Positions 1 through 7,359 of a DNA stretch of 15,686 nt are shown one piece after another. The DNA comes from Pseudomonadota bacterium. Lineage in GTDB: Bacteria; Pseudomonadota; Alphaproteobacteria; Reyranellales; Reyranellaceae. Below the pieces are notes generated by a model, which ran no database searches, was not told where the DNA came from, and saw only the letters and a program-made list of their open reading frames with translations. The stretch lies in NCBI GenBank assembly GCA_023416135.1, contig JAEZIF010000333.1, positions 1 through 15,686 of the forward strand, read 5' to 3'. The position numbers and the translations under genes are program-made. Position 1 is the first letter of the stretch, and the number at the start of each line of letters is the position of its first letter.

Positions 1-764
1 AGCGCCTCAAAGAGGGCAAGGCCTGCGTCAACGCATGGCTCGCCATCCCCAGCGGCTTTTCGGCCGAGACCATGGCGCAGTGCGGCTGGGACAGCGTCAC
101 CGTCGACATGCAGCACGGCGTGCAGGATTACCATTCGATGGTCGCCTGCTTCCAGGCGATGGACAAGCATCCGGTGACGCCGCTGGTGCGCGTGCCGTGG
201 AACGAGCCCGGCATCGTCGGCAAGGTGCTGGACGGCGGCGCCTGGGGGGTAATCTGCCCGATGGTCAACAACGTCGCCGAGGCCAAGGCATTGGTGTCCT
301 ATGCGCTCTATCCGCCCAAGGGCAAACGCAGCAACGGCCCGATCCGCGCCGGCGCCTACGGTTCGGCCACGCCCTACCAGGCGACGGCCAACGACGAGGT
401 CCTGATCATCCCGATGATCGAGACCCAGGAGGCGATCGACAACATCGACGCCATCCTCGACGTGCCGGGCATCAGCGGTATTTATGTCGGCCCCAGCGAC
501 CTCGGCCTGTCGCTCGGACTGGTCCCCAAGCTGGATCGCGAGGAGCCGCAGGTTCTGAAAATCTACGAGAAGCTCACCGCCGCCACCAAGAAGCGCGGCC
601 AGTTCGCCGGCATCCATAACGGCACGGCAAGCTATGCCGCACGGGCGATCGGCATGGGATTCCAGTTCGTCACTATCGCCAACGATTCGGGCCTGATGGC
701 CATGGCCGCGCGGGCCGCGGTCGCCCAGACCCGCAAGGAAGCCGGCGCCATCGCCGACAAGTAA
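1..764 (+). CDS. HpcH/HpaI-type aldolase, 5'-truncated by window edge
   Basis: This is a class II pyruvate-type aldolase/citrate lyase-like TIM barrel of the HpcH/HpaI family, which cleaves 2-keto-hydroxy acids to pyruvate plus an aldehyde. The reading frame is already open at base 3 with homologous residues (RLKEGKACVNAWLAIPSGF) before the first ATG at 72, so the true start lies outside the window; 253 codons are visible. Family landmarks are present: the catalytic-type His in DMQHG (codon 114-116), Arg in VRVP (189-191), the metal-binding Glu in IPMIETQEA (420-422) and the metal-binding Asp in GPSDLGLSLG (498-500). It is followed after only 2 nt by an amidohydrolase gene, so the two are probably co-transcribed and may act in one catabolic route. 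The family call is firm; the natural substrate is unknown. Confidence 0.9.
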   Translation, partial: RLKEGKACVNAWLAIPSGFSAETMAQCGWDSVTVDMQHGVQDYHSMVACFQAMDKHPVTPLVRVPWNEPGIVGKVLDGGAWGVICPMVNNVAEAKALVSYALYPPKGKRSNGPIRAGAYGSATPYQATANDEVLIIPMIETQEAIDNIDAILDVPGISGIYVGPSDLGLSLGLVPKLDREEPQVLKIYEKLTAATKKRGQFAGIHNGTASYAARAIGMGFQFVTIANDSGLMAMAARAAVAQTRKEAGAIADK

Positions 765-766
765 GA

Positions 767-1936
767 GTGCGGCTCGCCAACGCCACGCTGCCCGACGGCA
801 GCAAGCACGACATCGAGGTCTCGGGAGGGCGGATCGCCGCCCTCCTTCCCGCCTCGGCCAGGGGCGACCTCGATCTCAAAGGGGCGCTCGTCCTGCCGCC
901 GCTGGTCGACGGCCATATCCATCTCGACAAGACATTGCTCGGCCTGCCCTGGGTGCCGAATCAGGCGGCAGGCAACCGGGTCGCCGACCGCATCGAGGCC
1001 GAACGCAAGGTACGGGCGACACGCACCGTTCCCGAATCCGAGACCGGCGCCAATCTGGTCCGTCAGGTCGTGGCCAGCGGCACGCTGCACATGCGCAGTC
1101 ACGTCGACATCGACAATCAGCTCGGCCTCAGGAACCTGCGCGAGATCCTGAAGGTGCGCGAGCGCTTCGCCGGTCTCGTCACCATCCAGATCGTGGCCTT
1201 CCCGCAAAGCGGCATTCTACGCTCGCCGGGCACGGCCGACCTGCTTGCCGCGGCGATGGCCGAAGGCGCCGATCTCCTGGGTGGTCTCGATCCCGTCGGC
1301 ATCGACGGCGACCTCGACGGCCATCTCGATCCGCTCTTCGCCGTCGCCGAACAGCGCGGCGCCGGCATCGACATCCATCTGCATGACGGCGGCGAAGCCG
1401 GCCTGGCCCAGATCGAGGCCATCGCCCGACGTACCAAGGCGGCGGGCCTGCAGGGCAAGGTAGCGATCAGCCACGCCTTTGCCCTGGGCTCGGTTCCGAC
1501 CATGTCGGCCGCGCGCACGGCCGACCTTCTGGCCGAAACAGGTGTCGCCATCATGAGCCATGGTCCGGGCGGCGCCACCATGCCGCCGGTAAAACTGCTG
1601 CGCGAGCATGGCGTCAAGGTGTTCGGCGGATCCGACAATATTCGCGATGCCTGGTCGCCCTTCGGCAACGGCGACATGCTCGAACGCGCCACGATGATCG
1701 GCTATCGCGCCAACTTCCGGCACGACGAGGAGCTGGCGCTGGCCTTCGACATGGTGACCAGTGCGGCCGCCGACGTGCTGGGCATCGAAGGCTACGGCAT
1801 CGCCGCCGGCGGCCCGGCCGATCTCGTCGTGGTCGAAGCCGGGTCGGTCGCCGAGGCGGTCGCCACCCGGCCGCGGCGCAAGCTCGTGATCAAAGCGGGT
1901 CGCATTGTCGCCAAGGATGGCGTACTGGTCGCCTGA
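767..1936 (+). CDS. Cytosine-deaminase-like metal-dependent amidohydrolase
   Basis: This 389-residue protein belongs to the amidohydrolase superfamily, cytosine deaminase/AtzC-like branch, which hydrolyses amino groups or amide bonds on cyclic substrates in the cytoplasm. Visible metal-site motifs in order are HIHLDK (His50, His52), DIHLHDGG (His204), ISHAF (His236) and GSDNIRDAWSPFG (Asp290); spacing and context match E. coli CodA His61/63, His214, His246 and Asp313. The position of CodA Glu217 (three residues after the third His) is Asp207 here. The N-terminal 45 residues and the C-terminal segment (PADLVVVEA) form the usual small beta domain. The start is GTG at 767, 2 nt after the aldolase stop, which fits translational coupling; no better start exists upstream. 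Substrate could be a pyrimidine, hydantoin, triazine or other cyclic amide; I cannot choose among them. Confidence 0.88.
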   Translation: MRLANATLPDGSKHDIEVSGGRIAALLPASARGDLDLKGALVLPPLVDGHIHLDKTLLGLPWVPNQAAGNRVADRIEAERKVRATRTVPESETGANLVRQVVASGTLHMRSHVDIDNQLGLRNLREILKVRERFAGLVTIQIVAFPQSGILRSPGTADLLAAAMAEGADLLGGLDPVGIDGDLDGHLDPLFAVAEQRGAGIDIHLHDGGEAGLAQIEAIARRTKAAGLQGKVAISHAFALGSVPTMSAARTADLLAETGVAIMSHGPGGATMPPVKLLREHGVKVFGGSDNIRDAWSPFGNGDMLERATMIGYRANFRHDEELALAFDMVTSAAADVLGIEGYGIAAGGPADLVVVEAGSVAEAVATRPRRKLVIKAGRIVAKDGVLVA

Positions 1937-1952
1937 TTTTCAGGGATCAACC

Positions 1953-3491
1953 ATGGCGACACGTCAGGCCGTGCTCGGGATGGAGCGGGCCTCCTTCTTC
2001 TACGGCTCGGCTGCCGTGTTCCGCGGCATCACCTTCCTGCTCGACGGGGCGCGCACCGCCCTGGTCGGCGAGAACGGCACCGGCAAGTCGACCCTGCTGA
2101 AATGCCTCAGTGGCGAGCTGGAGCTGAACGGCGGCAAGGTGATCCGCTCGCGCGGCCTCAGGACCGGCAGCGTGCCGCAGGACGTGCCGCCGGGCCTGGC
2201 CGAGTTCCCGGTGCGCGACGTGCTGCAGCGCTCGCTTGTGAAGGTCGGCCTGGACGACAACTGGTGGCGCATCGATGTCCTGCTCGATGAGATCGGCGTC
2301 GAACCGGAGATTCTCGACAGGCCGTTCGGCACGCTGTCGGGCGGCTGGCAGCGCCTGCTGCTGATCGCGGCGGCGGCGCGGCTGGAGGAGCCGGACATCC
2401 TGATCCTCGACGAGCCGACCAACCATCTCGACCTCGCCAACATCAATACGCTCGAGCGCTGGCTCACGGTCGATTTCCCCGTGCCCATGCTGATCGTGAG
2501 CCACGACCGCGAGTTCCTGAACCGCGTGACCGACCGCACGCTGTTCCTGCGCAGCGACGGCATGCACGCCTTCAAGACCAGCTTCGCCCTCGCCCGCGAG
2601 GAGCTGCTGCGCCGTGACGCCACCGCCGCCACGCGCGCCCAGCTCGAGGAGAAGGAGATCCGGCGCCTGGAGCAGGCCGCGGCGCGCTACAAGGTCTGGG
2701 CGGTCAAGAATCCCGATCTCAACAAGCGCAAGGCCGCGCTCGAGACCCGCATCGCCCGCATCGAGAAGGACCGCACCCAGACCTATGTCGCGCGCGAGCG
2801 ACGGCTCGAACTGGCCGACGGCGACATCGACGCCAAGGTGGCGCTGCGCATCGCCGGCCTCGACGTCCTGGCGCCCGGCACCGAGCGCAAGCTTCTGGCC
2901 ATCGATCGCCTCGCCATTGCCGCCGGCGATCGCATCGCGCTTCTGGGAGTCAACGGCGCCGGCAAGTCGACGCTCCTGTCGGCGCTGGCCCGTGCCTTCG
3001 ATCCAGAGCTGGAGCACTACGACAGCCTCTCGCCGGTGCGCTTCAATCCGGCCTGTCGGCTGGTCTATTTCGACCAGGCCATGCGCGACCTGCCGCTCAT
3101 TATGTCGATCCTCGACTACGTGCTCGAGGCGCCGGGGATCAGCGAGAAGGACGCGATCCGCCAGCTCGCCGGCGCTGGCTTCCCCTTCCGCAAGATCGGC
3201 GAGCCGATCGACATCCTGAGCCACGGCGAACGCTCCCGCCTGGTGTTCCTCAAGATGAAGCTCTTGAGGCCCAACATGTATCTGCTGGACGAGCCGACGA
3301 ACCATCTCGACATCGAGGGCCAGGAGGCGCTCGAAGCCGAGCTCGACCAGAGCGACGTGTCGTGCCTGTTCGTCAGTCACGACCGCTACTTCACCCGCAC
3401 CGTCGCCAACCGTTTCCTCGAGATCCGCAAGGGACGGTTGGTCGAGATCGACGATGCCGAGAGCTTCTTCGAGCAGAGCGAGGTAAGCTGA
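1953..3491 (+). CDS. ABC-F family ATPase (tandem NBD, no membrane domain)
   Basis: A 512-residue soluble protein with two ATP-binding cassettes and no membrane segments, typical of ABC-F proteins, which act on ribosomes rather than in transport. Domain 1 has Walker A GENGTGKST (39-47), signature LSGGWQ (128-133) and Walker B plus LDEPTNHLD (about 150-160). A charged linker lies at roughly 210-300. Domain 2 has Walker A GVNGAGKST (332-340), an altered signature LSHGER (422-427) and a second LDEPTNHLD starting just before Asp446. The open frame extends upstream to 1905 inside the amidohydrolase gene, but ATG at 1953 is preceded by AGGG at suitable spacing and gives the expected N-terminus, so I use it. 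It sits 16 nt after the amidohydrolase and 4 nt before an oxidoreductase gene. Subfamily (Uup, YheS, EttA or resistance type) is not assignable by eye. Confidence 0.9.
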   Translation: MATRQAVLGMERASFFYGSAAVFRGITFLLDGARTALVGENGTGKSTLLKCLSGELELNGGKVIRSRGLRTGSVPQDVPPGLAEFPVRDVLQRSLVKVGLDDNWWRIDVLLDEIGVEPEILDRPFGTLSGGWQRLLLIAAAARLEEPDILILDEPTNHLDLANINTLERWLTVDFPVPMLIVSHDREFLNRVTDRTLFLRSDGMHAFKTSFALAREELLRRDATAATRAQLEEKEIRRLEQAAARYKVWAVKNPDLNKRKAALETRIARIEKDRTQTYVARERRLELADGDIDAKVALRIAGLDVLAPGTERKLLAIDRLAIAAGDRIALLGVNGAGKSTLLSALARAFDPELEHYDSLSPVRFNPACRLVYFDQAMRDLPLIMSILDYVLEAPGISEKDAIRQLAGAGFPFRKIGEPIDILSHGERSRLVFLKMKLLRPNMYLLDEPTNHLDIEGQEALEAELDQSDVSCLFVSHDRYFTRTVANRFLEIRKGRLVEIDDAESFFEQSEVS

Positions 3492-3495
3492 CCCC

Positions 3496-4482
3496 ATGGA
3501 CCTGCCCCTGGACGACCATCTGAGCATCGGCGTGCAAACCCTGCATCGGCGCACGGAGCCCGCCGAGGGACCGTGGCTGCCCACCATCGACGAACTGGCG
3601 GACCTGGTCGGCCTGGTCGATCGCTGCGGCTACGATTCGATGTGGGTTGGCGATCACGTCGCTTTCACCATCGCGATCTTCGATCCGTTGCTGCAGCTCG
3701 CGCAGGCCGCCGTGCTCAGCCGACGCCTGGTATTCGGCACGGACGTCTTCCTGCTGCCGCTGCGCCATCCGACGCCGATCGCCAAGCAGATTTCCACGCT
3801 CGACCATCTGACCGAGGGCCGCTTCATATTCGGCGTCGGCGTCGGTGGCGAGTTCCCCAAGGAGTACGAGGCCTGCGGCGTACCCCTCAACGAGCGCGGT
3901 GCGCGGCTGAGCGAAAGCCTGACGGTCATGCGCAAGCTGTGGAGCGGCGAGCCGGTCTCCCACGCCGGCAGGTTCTTCAGTTTCGAGGGCGTGAAGATGC
4001 AGCCGCCGCCGCGTCAGCCGGGTGGCCCGCCCATCTGGTGCGGCGGCCGCGCCGATCCGGCGCTGCGGCGCATCGGCCGCATGACCGACGGCTGGATGTC
4101 CTATGTCGTCACGCCCGACATGTACCGCCAAGGCCTGGAGAAGATCGCCACGGCGGCCAGCGAGGCCGCCCGCACCTTCGATCGCGGCTTCGGCACCGCC
4201 CATCTGCTGTTCACGCGCATCGACGACACCTACGAAAAGGCGCTCGATGCCGCGACCGTGTCGCTCAGCCAGCGCTACGCCATGGACTTCCGCAAGGCCG
4301 CGCAGCGCTATGGCGCTTTGGGAACGCCACAGGACGTCGTCGAGACCATCTTCAAGTTCCAGCAGGCCGGCGTACGCCACCTCATCCTCGACTTCGTCGG
4401 CCCCTATGAGGAGCGCGACCAGCAGATCGAGCGCTTTGCCGCCGAGGCGATGCCGCTGCTGGCTGGTTTGCGCAAGGGGTAA
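3496..4482 (+). CDS. LLM-class flavin/F420-dependent oxidoreductase (first of tandem pair)
   Basis: A 328-residue luciferase-like monooxygenase-superfamily protein (TIM barrel using FMN or coenzyme F420). Characteristic segments are GYDSMWVGDH (45-54), the barrel strand with FGTDVFLLPLRHPTPIAKQ (80-98), FGVGVGGEFPKEYEACGV (112-129) and GGPPIWCGG (176-184). This last group resembles the family annotated as TIGR-type F420-dependent LLM oxidoreductases. The ATG at 3496 begins 4 nt after the ABC-F stop and 3 nt before the next paralogue, so it is an operon member. It may oxidise or mono-oxygenate a catabolic intermediate. Cofactor and substrate are not determined; no flavin reductase or F420 biosynthesis gene is visible here. 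Confidence 0.87.
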   Translation: MDLPLDDHLSIGVQTLHRRTEPAEGPWLPTIDELADLVGLVDRCGYDSMWVGDHVAFTIAIFDPLLQLAQAAVLSRRLVFGTDVFLLPLRHPTPIAKQISTLDHLTEGRFIFGVGVGGEFPKEYEACGVPLNERGARLSESLTVMRKLWSGEPVSHAGRFFSFEGVKMQPPPRQPGGPPIWCGGRADPALRRIGRMTDGWMSYVVTPDMYRQGLEKIATAASEAARTFDRGFGTAHLLFTRIDDTYEKALDAATVSLSQRYAMDFRKAAQRYGALGTPQDVVETIFKFQQAGVRHLILDFVGPYEERDQQIERFAAEAMPLLAGLRKG

Positions 4483-4485
4483 CCC

Positions 4486-5520
4486 ATGCGGCTCGGAATG
4501 CTTCTGCGCTATCACGGCCACGACCTCGCGTTGGGCGAGGTGCTCGAGGCCGAGCGCCTGGGTTACGATTCGGTGTGGAGCGGTGAGGCTTACGGCACCG
4601 ACGCCGTCACGCCCACGGCCTGGATCCTTGCCCGCACGACACGCATAAGGGCCGGCACCGGCATCATGCAGATGCAGGCGCGCACGCCCGCCTGCACCGC
4701 CATGACGGCGCTCACCCTGCAGGCCCTGTCGAACAACCGCTTCCTGCTGGGCATCGGCGCCTCGGGGCCGCAGGTCGTCGAAGGCTGGCACGGCGTCCCG
4801 TTCGGCAAGCCGATGGCGCGCACCCGCGAATACATAGAAATCCTGCGCAAGATTTTGAAGCGCGAGGCGGCCCTCCAACACCAGGGCGAGCTCTATCAGA
4901 TACCCTACACGGGCCCCGGCGCCACGGGGCTCGGCAAGCCGCTGAAAAGCATCCTGCACGGCGATCCGAACATGCCGATCTACGCTGCCTCGATCACGCC
5001 GGTCGGGCTGCGCACGGCGGGTGAAGCAGCCGACGGCGTGCTGCCGATCTTCATGTCGCCGGAGAAGACGAAGATGGTGACCGACCCGCTGAGGGCCGGG
5101 ATCGCCAAAGGGCGGTCCGGGAGGACACTCGCCGACTTCGACGTCGCCCCCTATGTCCGCATCGCCATGGGTCCCGACCTGCAGGCGTGCCGCGACGCGC
5201 TGAAGCCGGAGCTCGCGCTCTACATCGGCGGCATGGGCGCGCGATCGAAGAACTTCTATAACGACGTCACCAGGCAGCTTGGCTACGAGGAAGCCGCCGT
5301 GAAGATCCAGGATGCCTTCCTGGGCGGCCGGCGCGCCGAGGCGATCGCCGCCGTACCCGACGCCTTTGTCGACGAGGTCTCGCTGGTCGGCAGTCCCGAG
5401 CGGATCAAGGACCGCCTGCAGGCCTGGAAGGCAGCGGGCAGGACGCACGAAGTCGGCTCGATGCTGCTGAGTGGCGCGACCGTGGACTCGCTTCGCGTCG
5501 TCGCCGAGGCCGTTTTCTGA
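4486..5520 (+). CDS. LLM-class F420-dependent-type oxidoreductase (second of tandem pair)
   Basis: A 344-residue second LLM-superfamily protein. Landmarks are GYDSVWSGEAYG (26-37), a strand ending GTGIMQMQARTPACTAM (57-73), FLLGIGASGPQVVEGWHG (86-103) and the following RTREYIEILR helix. The GASGPQVVEGWHG block is typical of F420-dependent or methylenetetrahydromethanopterin-reductase-like LLM proteins. ATG at 4486 is preceded by AAGGGG, a good ribosome binding site that overlaps the end of the upstream LLM gene. The two LLM proteins are clearly different in sequence, so they are not a recent duplication. It is the last gene of the plus-strand run, ending ahead of a candidate terminator. Whether it uses FMN or F420 cannot be told from sequence by eye. 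Confidence 0.87.
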   Translation: MRLGMLLRYHGHDLALGEVLEAERLGYDSVWSGEAYGTDAVTPTAWILARTTRIRAGTGIMQMQARTPACTAMTALTLQALSNNRFLLGIGASGPQVVEGWHGVPFGKPMARTREYIEILRKILKREAALQHQGELYQIPYTGPGATGLGKPLKSILHGDPNMPIYAASITPVGLRTAGEAADGVLPIFMSPEKTKMVTDPLRAGIAKGRSGRTLADFDVAPYVRIAMGPDLQACRDALKPELALYIGGMGARSKNFYNDVTRQLGYEEAAVKIQDAFLGGRRAEAIAAVPDAFVDEVSLVGSPERIKDRLQAWKAAGRTHEVGSMLLSGATVDSLRVVAEAVF

Positions 5521-5525
5521 AAGCG

Positions 5526-5553
5526 AAAAGCGGGAGGGATGGCCAGCCTTCCC
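5526..5553 (-). terminator. Candidate terminator for the minus-strand importer operon
   Basis: Read on the minus strand, GGGAAGG (5553-5547) can pair with CCTCCC (5537-5532) with one bulged A, around a short loop, and is followed by GCTTTT, a short T-run (plus-strand AAAA at 5526-5529). It lies about 90 nt past the permease stop, in the gap between convergent operons. The stem is imperfect and the T-run is short, so this is tentative. Confidence 0.3.
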
Positions 5554-5617
5554 TTCCACCATCGTCACGGCCCGCGATCTGTCAGCCTCGGTAATCGTCT
5601 GCTTTCGAGCGGGGCCC

Positions 5618-5640
5618 CCCTGCGGCGCAGGGTTTCTCTC
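5618..5640 (+). terminator. Candidate intrinsic terminator for the plus-strand operon
   Basis: A perfect 6-bp GC-rich stem, CCCTGC (5618-5623) with GCAGGG (5627-5632), closes a 3-nt loop and is followed by TTTCTCTC. It sits about 100 nt after the second LLM gene stop and just before the stop of the convergent permease gene, where a terminator for rightward transcription is expected. The T-tract is broken by C residues, so efficiency is uncertain. Confidence 0.42.
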
Positions 5641-5641
5641 A

Positions 5642-6418
5642 TCAGCTCACGATTTCGCCTCTGAACGCCCAGCGCGTCATGCGCTTCTCCACCAGGGCGC
5701 AGATCGCGTACATCAGCACACCCATGATGGCGATGGCGAACAGGCCGGCGAAGGTCGTCGGCGCGTCGTTGCGCGCGCTGGCCGACAGCATCAGGAACCC
5801 GATGCCGTTGTTGCCGCCGACCGTCTCGGATATCACCGAACCGATGAAGGCCAAGGTGATCGCGACCTTCAGACTGGCGAAGAGATAGGGCATGGCACGC
5901 GGGATGCCGACCTTGGTCAGGATCTCGGTGCGGCTGGCGCCCAGGCTGCGCAGCACGTCGCGCATCTCGGGCTCTATGGTGGCGAGTCCGGTCGCGACAT
6001 TGACCACGATGGGAAAGAAACTGATGACGAAGGCGGTGATCACCGCCGGCAGCGACCCCACGCCCACCCAGATCATCAGGATCGGCACCAGCGCCACCTT
6101 GGGGATCGCATTGAAGGCGATCAGCAGCGGATAGAGGCCTGAATAGATGAACGGCGAAGCGCCGATCGCAAGCCCTAGCAGCAGGCCGCCTGCGATCGCC
6201 AGCAAGAAGCCGACCACCGTGGTCCACAGCGTGTCCCAGCAATAGGCCATCAGGATATCGAAGCGGGCCACGAACACCGCGAAGACCTTGCTGGGCCTGG
6301 GCAGGATGATCTCGGGGATGTCGAAGACGATGCAGGCGAGTTCCCAGATGACCAGGAGCACTGCCGTCGCCAGCCACGGCATGGCGATCTTGAGCGCCTC
6401 GCGCCTGAGGTCGGTCAT
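5642..6418 (-). CDS. ABC importer permease, SsuC/TauC-type
   Basis: A 258-residue inner-membrane permease of the binding-protein-dependent (BPD_transp_1) family used for sulfonate, taurine, nitrate or pyrimidine-precursor uptake. Hydrophobic segments lie at about 14-33, 65-90, 95-120, 122-145, 180-200 and 225-243. The cytoplasmic EAA-like loop, which docks on the ATPase, is EPEMRDVLRSLGASRTEIL and the following helix (about 149-176). The start codon ATG at 6418-6416 overlaps the ATPase stop in the classic ATGA arrangement; the longer open frame reaching 6658 only runs through the ATPase gene in another frame and has no membrane-protein character. It is the last gene of the importer unit. The transported substrate is unknown. 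Confidence 0.92.
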   Translation of the reverse strand: MTDLRREALKIAMPWLATAVLLVIWELACIVFDIPEIILPRPSKVFAVFVARFDILMAYCWDTLWTTVVGFLLAIAGGLLLGLAIGASPFIYSGLYPLLIAFNAIPKVALVPILMIWVGVGSLPAVITAFVISFFPIVVNVATGLATIEPEMRDVLRSLGASRTEILTKVGIPRAMPYLFASLKVAITLAFIGSVISETVGGNNGIGFLMLSASARNDAPTTFAGLFAIAIMGVLMYAICALVEKRMTRWAFRGEIVS

Positions 6419-7197
6419 GCGTGCTCCTGCGAGATGCGGTCGCGCAGCTCGTGCACGATATCGACGAAATGCGGCTCGAAGGTCGTCGCGAGCGAGCGCG
6501 GCCGCGGGATGTCGATCTTGCGCGTGAGCACGATGCGGCCCGGCCGCTTGCTCATGACGTAGACGGTGTCGGCGAGATAGACCGCCTCGCGCAGGTCGTG
6601 CGTCACCAGCACGCCGGTGAAGCGCTTCTCGAGCCACAGCGCCTGCATGACGCCCCACAGCTCCTCGCGGGTGAAGGCATCAAGCGCGCCGAACGGCTCG
6701 TCGAGCATCAGGAGCTCGGGCTCGTGGATCAGGGCGCGGCAGAGATTGGAGCGCTGCTGCATGCCGCCCGACAGCTGCCAGGGATAGCGCCGCGCGAAGT
6801 CGGCGAGACCCACCGTCTTCAGGAGCTGCATCGCTCGCTCCTCGTACTCGGCGCGATGATGGCGGAAGCGGCGCTTGTGCGGCTCGACCACCTCCATGGG
6901 CAGCAGGATATTGTCCATGGTGGTGCGCCAGGGCATCAGCGTCGGATTCTGGAAGGCCATGCCGACGCCCTTGATCGGCCTCGTCACCTTCTCGCCCGCC
7001 ACCCGCACCTCGCCCGAGGACGCCGGCAACAGGCCGGTAACCAGCTTCATGATCGTCGACTTGCCGCAGCCGGACGGCCCGACCACGGCAATGAACTCGC
7101 CCTTGTCGATGCTGAGAGTGGCATCGGCAAGGGCGAGCGTCGTTTCCTTGCCCAAGCGGTAGGTGAGACTGACGCCATTGAGATCGACGAAGGCCAT
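6415..7197 (-). CDS. ABC importer ATP-binding protein, SsuB/TauB/NrtD-type
   Basis: A 260-residue nucleotide-binding subunit that powers the importer. Walker A is GPSGCGKST (40-48), the Q-loop Gln is at 83 (GMAFQNPTLMPWRT), the signature is LSGGMQQR (142-149), Walker B is LLMLDEPFGALD (from 162) and the switch His is His200 (VLVTHDLREAVYLAD). The LMPWRT and HDLREAVYLAD patterns are typical of the nitrate/sulfonate/taurine subfamily. It overlaps the permease gene by 4 nt, so translation is coupled. The upstream binding-protein gene ends 162 nt away, with a large inverted repeat in between, so the ATPase and permease may be expressed at a different level from the binding protein. Confidence 0.94.
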   Translation of the reverse strand: MAFVDLNGVSLTYRLGKETTLALADATLSIDKGEFIAVVGPSGCGKSTIMKLVTGLLPASSGEVRVAGEKVTRPIKGVGMAFQNPTLMPWRTTMDNILLPMEVVEPHKRRFRHHRAEYEERAMQLLKTVGLADFARRYPWQLSGGMQQRSNLCRALIHEPELLMLDEPFGALDAFTREELWGVMQALWLEKRFTGVLVTHDLREAVYLADTVYVMSKRPGRIVLTRKIDIPRPRSLATTFEPHFVDIVHELRDRISQEHA

Positions 7198-7226
7198 CAG
7201 AGCAACCCCCGAAGCACATTCGGGCT

Positions 7227-7319
7227 CCTCTCCCCCGCTAGGTGGAGAGGTTGGGAGAGGGGGTTGCGCACAGCCGTCGAAGCCCCCTCTCCTAACCTCT
7301 CCCCCCAGCGGGGGAGAGG
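7227..7319. repeat. 37-nt imperfect inverted repeat (intergenic palindromic element)
   Basis: Arms at 7227-7263 and 7283-7319 are reverse complements with 3 mismatches in 37, separated by 19 nt. Each arm is built of CCTCTCCCCC/GGGGAGAGG-like blocks, so several alternative hairpins are possible (for example CCTCTCC with GGAGAGG inside the left arm). This composition matches the abundant CCTCTCCCC-type palindromic repeats found between genes in many alphaproteobacterial genomes. It lies inside the importer operon between the binding-protein and ATPase genes, where in RNA it would form a strong stem that could act as an mRNA stabiliser or attenuator. Confidence 0.85.
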
Positions 7320-7359
7320 AATATGAAGTGCGAACCCAGACGAAGCGACGCGAAGCCCG

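Noticed and set aside
35..619. Second plus-strand frame overlapping the aldolase
   Set aside because: Arg/Gly/His-rich shadow translation; the overlapping frame carries the aldolase active-site motifs.
1947..3587. 546-codon minus-strand open frame opposite the ABC-F gene
   Set aside because: The plus strand encodes two complete ATP-binding cassettes over the same span; the antisense product has no recognisable motif.
3391..5568. 725-codon open frame on the minus strand opposite both LLM genes
   Set aside because: It is an antisense shadow in high-GC DNA: low-complexity Arg/Gly/Ala/Asp-rich translation without domain motifs, while the plus-strand frames carry clear LLM landmarks and ribosome binding sites.
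6419..6658. Upstream extension of the permease frame on the minus strand
   Set aside because: It reads through the ATPase gene in another frame and encodes an Arg/Ala-rich segment; the ATGA overlap at 6415-6418 gives the natural start.
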